NCBI GenBank assembly: GCA_030429565.1
Contig: JAUIFE010000004.1
Span: forward strand, 346,848-410,847
Length of the DNA stretch: 64,000 nt
DNA from: Holophagae bacterium
Lineage (GTDB): Bacteria > Acidobacteriota > Holophagae > Acanthopleuribacterales > Acanthopleuribacteraceae
Direction of reading: 5' to 3'
Shown here: piece by piece, positions 62,636-64,000 of the stretch
Numbering within the stretch: position 1 is the first letter of the stretch
How the letters are laid out: every line of letters starts with the position of its first letter
The notes under the pieces: generated by a model
Databases searched by the model: none
The model's input: only the letters and a program-made list of their open reading frames with translations
What the model was told of the DNA's origin: nothing
Made by a program: the position numbers and the translations under genes

Positions 62636-64000
62636 TGGCTGAACGCACGCGCTTTCGTATTTGGACGGCTTGTTGCCTGGTCGCGGGATTGACGGCGGCC
62701 TGGCTGATGCTACGCGGCCCCTGGCTGGAAACCAACTTGCTGGCACTGCTGCCCGCTACCGAAAAAGACCCGGTGGTGGAACGCGCCCTGCGCGGTTATG
62801 CGACTTATTTGGGTCGCAAGTGGGTCGTCACCGTGGGTCACCAAAACGAGGACCAGGCGTTGGCGGCGGGGCGGGCGGTTTTCGAAGCGATGGCGGCCTC
62901 ACCGCTGTTTGACCAGGTTGACGGTCGCATTAACGACCAACAGGAACAGGCTTTTTATCAACTGTATTTTCCCTATCGCTTCGGCTTGCTCGACGCCGAA
63001 GCGCGCCGATTACTGACCCACGATCATCAGGGCGCCGAGCGCCTCATGCAGCGCTCGGAACGGGCCTTGTACAGCCCGATCGCCACTGGTTGGGCTAATT
63101 TACTGCCGCAAGACCCCCTGCTACTCATGCCGCATTTTTGGCAAGAAATGCCGCGCCCGAGTGGGCGTTTTAGCCCGCATCGCGGCTTCTTGACCGCACG
63201 TTACCAAGACCATTGGTATATCCTTCTGAGCGCAACGCTGAAAGACGAACCCTTTTCCCCCGCTGTCCAAAACGCGGTGGCGGCCTTTCAAAGCAAGTTA
63301 CAAGCCGATTTAAACGAGCGATTTGCCGATCTTCAGTTTTACGAAACCGGCTTGGTGCGCTACGCCCACGCCGGTACGCAATCGGCTCAAAGTGAAATCA
63401 CCACCATCGGCGTCGGTTCCATGTTGGGTGTGATCCTATTGGTACTGAGCGTGTTTCGCTCGGGACGGCCGCTGTGGATGGCGGTCCTGCCGATTGCAGC
63501 GGGCCTGCTGTTCGCCCAAACCGCGTGCTTGTTAATTTTTGGGCGCGTTCACCTGCTTACGCTGGGCGTCGGCGCCGGTTTGATCGGCATTTGTATCGAT
63601 TATTCGTTCCATTTTTTCACGGAACAAACCGTTGCTAAACCCCCGTGGACGCCGCGCGACGGTCTGGCCCACATTTTCCCCGGCATTACCTTTGGCATGA
63701 TTACCAGCGTGTTGGGTTACGCCGGTTTATTGGCGACGCCTTTTCCCGGCTTACAGCAAATGGCGGTTTTTTCCGGCGTCGGCCTGGCGGCGGCTTATGC
63801 GGCGGTTGTTTGTTGGTTCCCGGTTCTGGCCGACCCGGCCCCGTGCGATCGCCGGCCCTTCTTGCTGACCCTGGGCGGCCGCTACTTGCGCATGTGGCCT
63901 TGGCTCAAACGGCAACCACTGGGTTTGGCGTTGCTGCTGGTTTGGGCGGCGACCTCGTTGTTGTTCTTGCGCCGCATTCAGGTCGACGACGATATTCGCA
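62635..64000 (+). CDS. MMPL/RND-type lipid exporter (partial, cut by window edge)
   Basis: About 455 residues visible from ATG 62635, sharing one base with the LolA stop. One N-terminal helix (WTACCLVAGLTAAWLM) is followed by a periplasmic domain (about 30-255). Then a helix bundle begins with SEITTIGVGSMLGVILLVLS, continuing to GAGLIGICIDYSFHFFTEQT (the DY motif of RND/MMPL carriers). It probably exports the lipid or polyene handled by the LolA-like protein. The C-terminal half lies outside the window. Confidence 0.82.
   Translation, partial: MAERTRFRIWTACCLVAGLTAAWLMLRGPWLETNLLALLPATEKDPVVERALRGYATYLGRKWVVTVGHQNEDQALAAGRAVFEAMAASPLFDQVDGRINDQQEQAFYQLYFPYRFGLLDAEARRLLTHDHQGAERLMQRSERALYSPIATGWANLLPQDPLLLMPHFWQEMPRPSGRFSPHRGFLTARYQDHWYILLSATLKDEPFSPAVQNAVAAFQSKLQADLNERFADLQFYETGLVRYAHAGTQSAQSEITTIGVGSMLGVILLVLSVFRSGRPLWMAVLPIAAGLLFAQTACLLIFGRVHLLTLGVGAGLIGICIDYSFHFFTEQTVAKPPWTPRDGLAHIFPGITFGMITSVLGYAGLLATPFPGLQQMAVFSGVGLAAAYAAVVCWFPVLADPAPCDRRPFLLTLGGRYLRMWPWLKRQPLGLALLLVWAATSLLFLRRIQVDDDIR

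Overview
The window looks like part of a large-genome, Gram-negative environmental bacterium of medium-high GC. It carries a two-gene Tat system, heptose kinase for LPS, an outer-membrane receptor remnant, LolA and MMPL-type lipid export genes, a large NRPS, secreted proteases with PPC domains, a Ser/Thr kinase with a periplasmic half, and many TPR proteins. That mixture is typical of predatory or surface-living lineages such as Acanthopleuribacter-like Acidobacteriota or Myxococcota-like groups. The lineage is an inference from gene content. No rRNA, tRNA or CRISPR array was seen.

Layout. 0.1-8.6 kb (minus): a tight six-gene biosynthetic operon (alcohol dehydrogenase, AsnB, methyltransferase, Fe/2OG oxygenase, stand-alone A-T-reductase NRPS protein, NadR-like NAD enzyme) behind a promoter with a strong palindrome; four of its five junctions are start/stop overlaps. 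8.7-14.9 kb: an arsenate-reductase-like protein followed by an island of small minus-strand membrane proteins. Several start with M-x-(N/D)-P-Y, and copies of a foldback (long inverted repeat) element sit among them; three genes end inside the terminal repeat of a copy. Two genes here show frameshift scars. 14.9-18.8 kb: a Ser/Thr kinase whose extracytoplasmic half is much more AT-rich than its kinase half, then a 1.1 kb repeat-rich gap. 18.8-28.7 kb: beta-helix secreted protein, LysR regulator, Na+/solute symporter, a second LysR with an operator array, a C10 (streptopain-type) protease with a PPC domain, a truncated TonB receptor gene and an acyltransferase. 28.9-36.5 kb: a 2.5 k-residue NRPS with an intact frame but degraded catalytic motifs. 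37.4-39.7 kb: tatA, tatC, a Trm112-like gene and rfaE1. 39.9-49.9 kb: five TPR proteins sharing one C-terminal cap, two of them a tandem duplicate with a duplicated leader, separated by a REP-associated tyrosine transposase (RAYT) flanked by inverted REP-like arrays. 49.9-56.4 kb: a hotdog protein, a small helical protein, a metzincin-like protease with two PPC domains, tandem repeats and an MFS transporter. 57.0-60.1 kb: a helical-plus-vWA (TROVE/Ro-like) protein with an unknown partner, and a TerB-like protein. 60.3-64.0 kb: two small secreted proteins and the start of a COG4648 - LolA-like - MMPL exporter set, as in aryl-polyene-type lipid clusters. The exporter runs off the right edge.

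The strongest candidates for something undescribed are the foldback element family tied to gene ends, the six-gene A-T-R/NadR operon, the NRPS with systematically lost active sites, and the vWA/partner gene pair.
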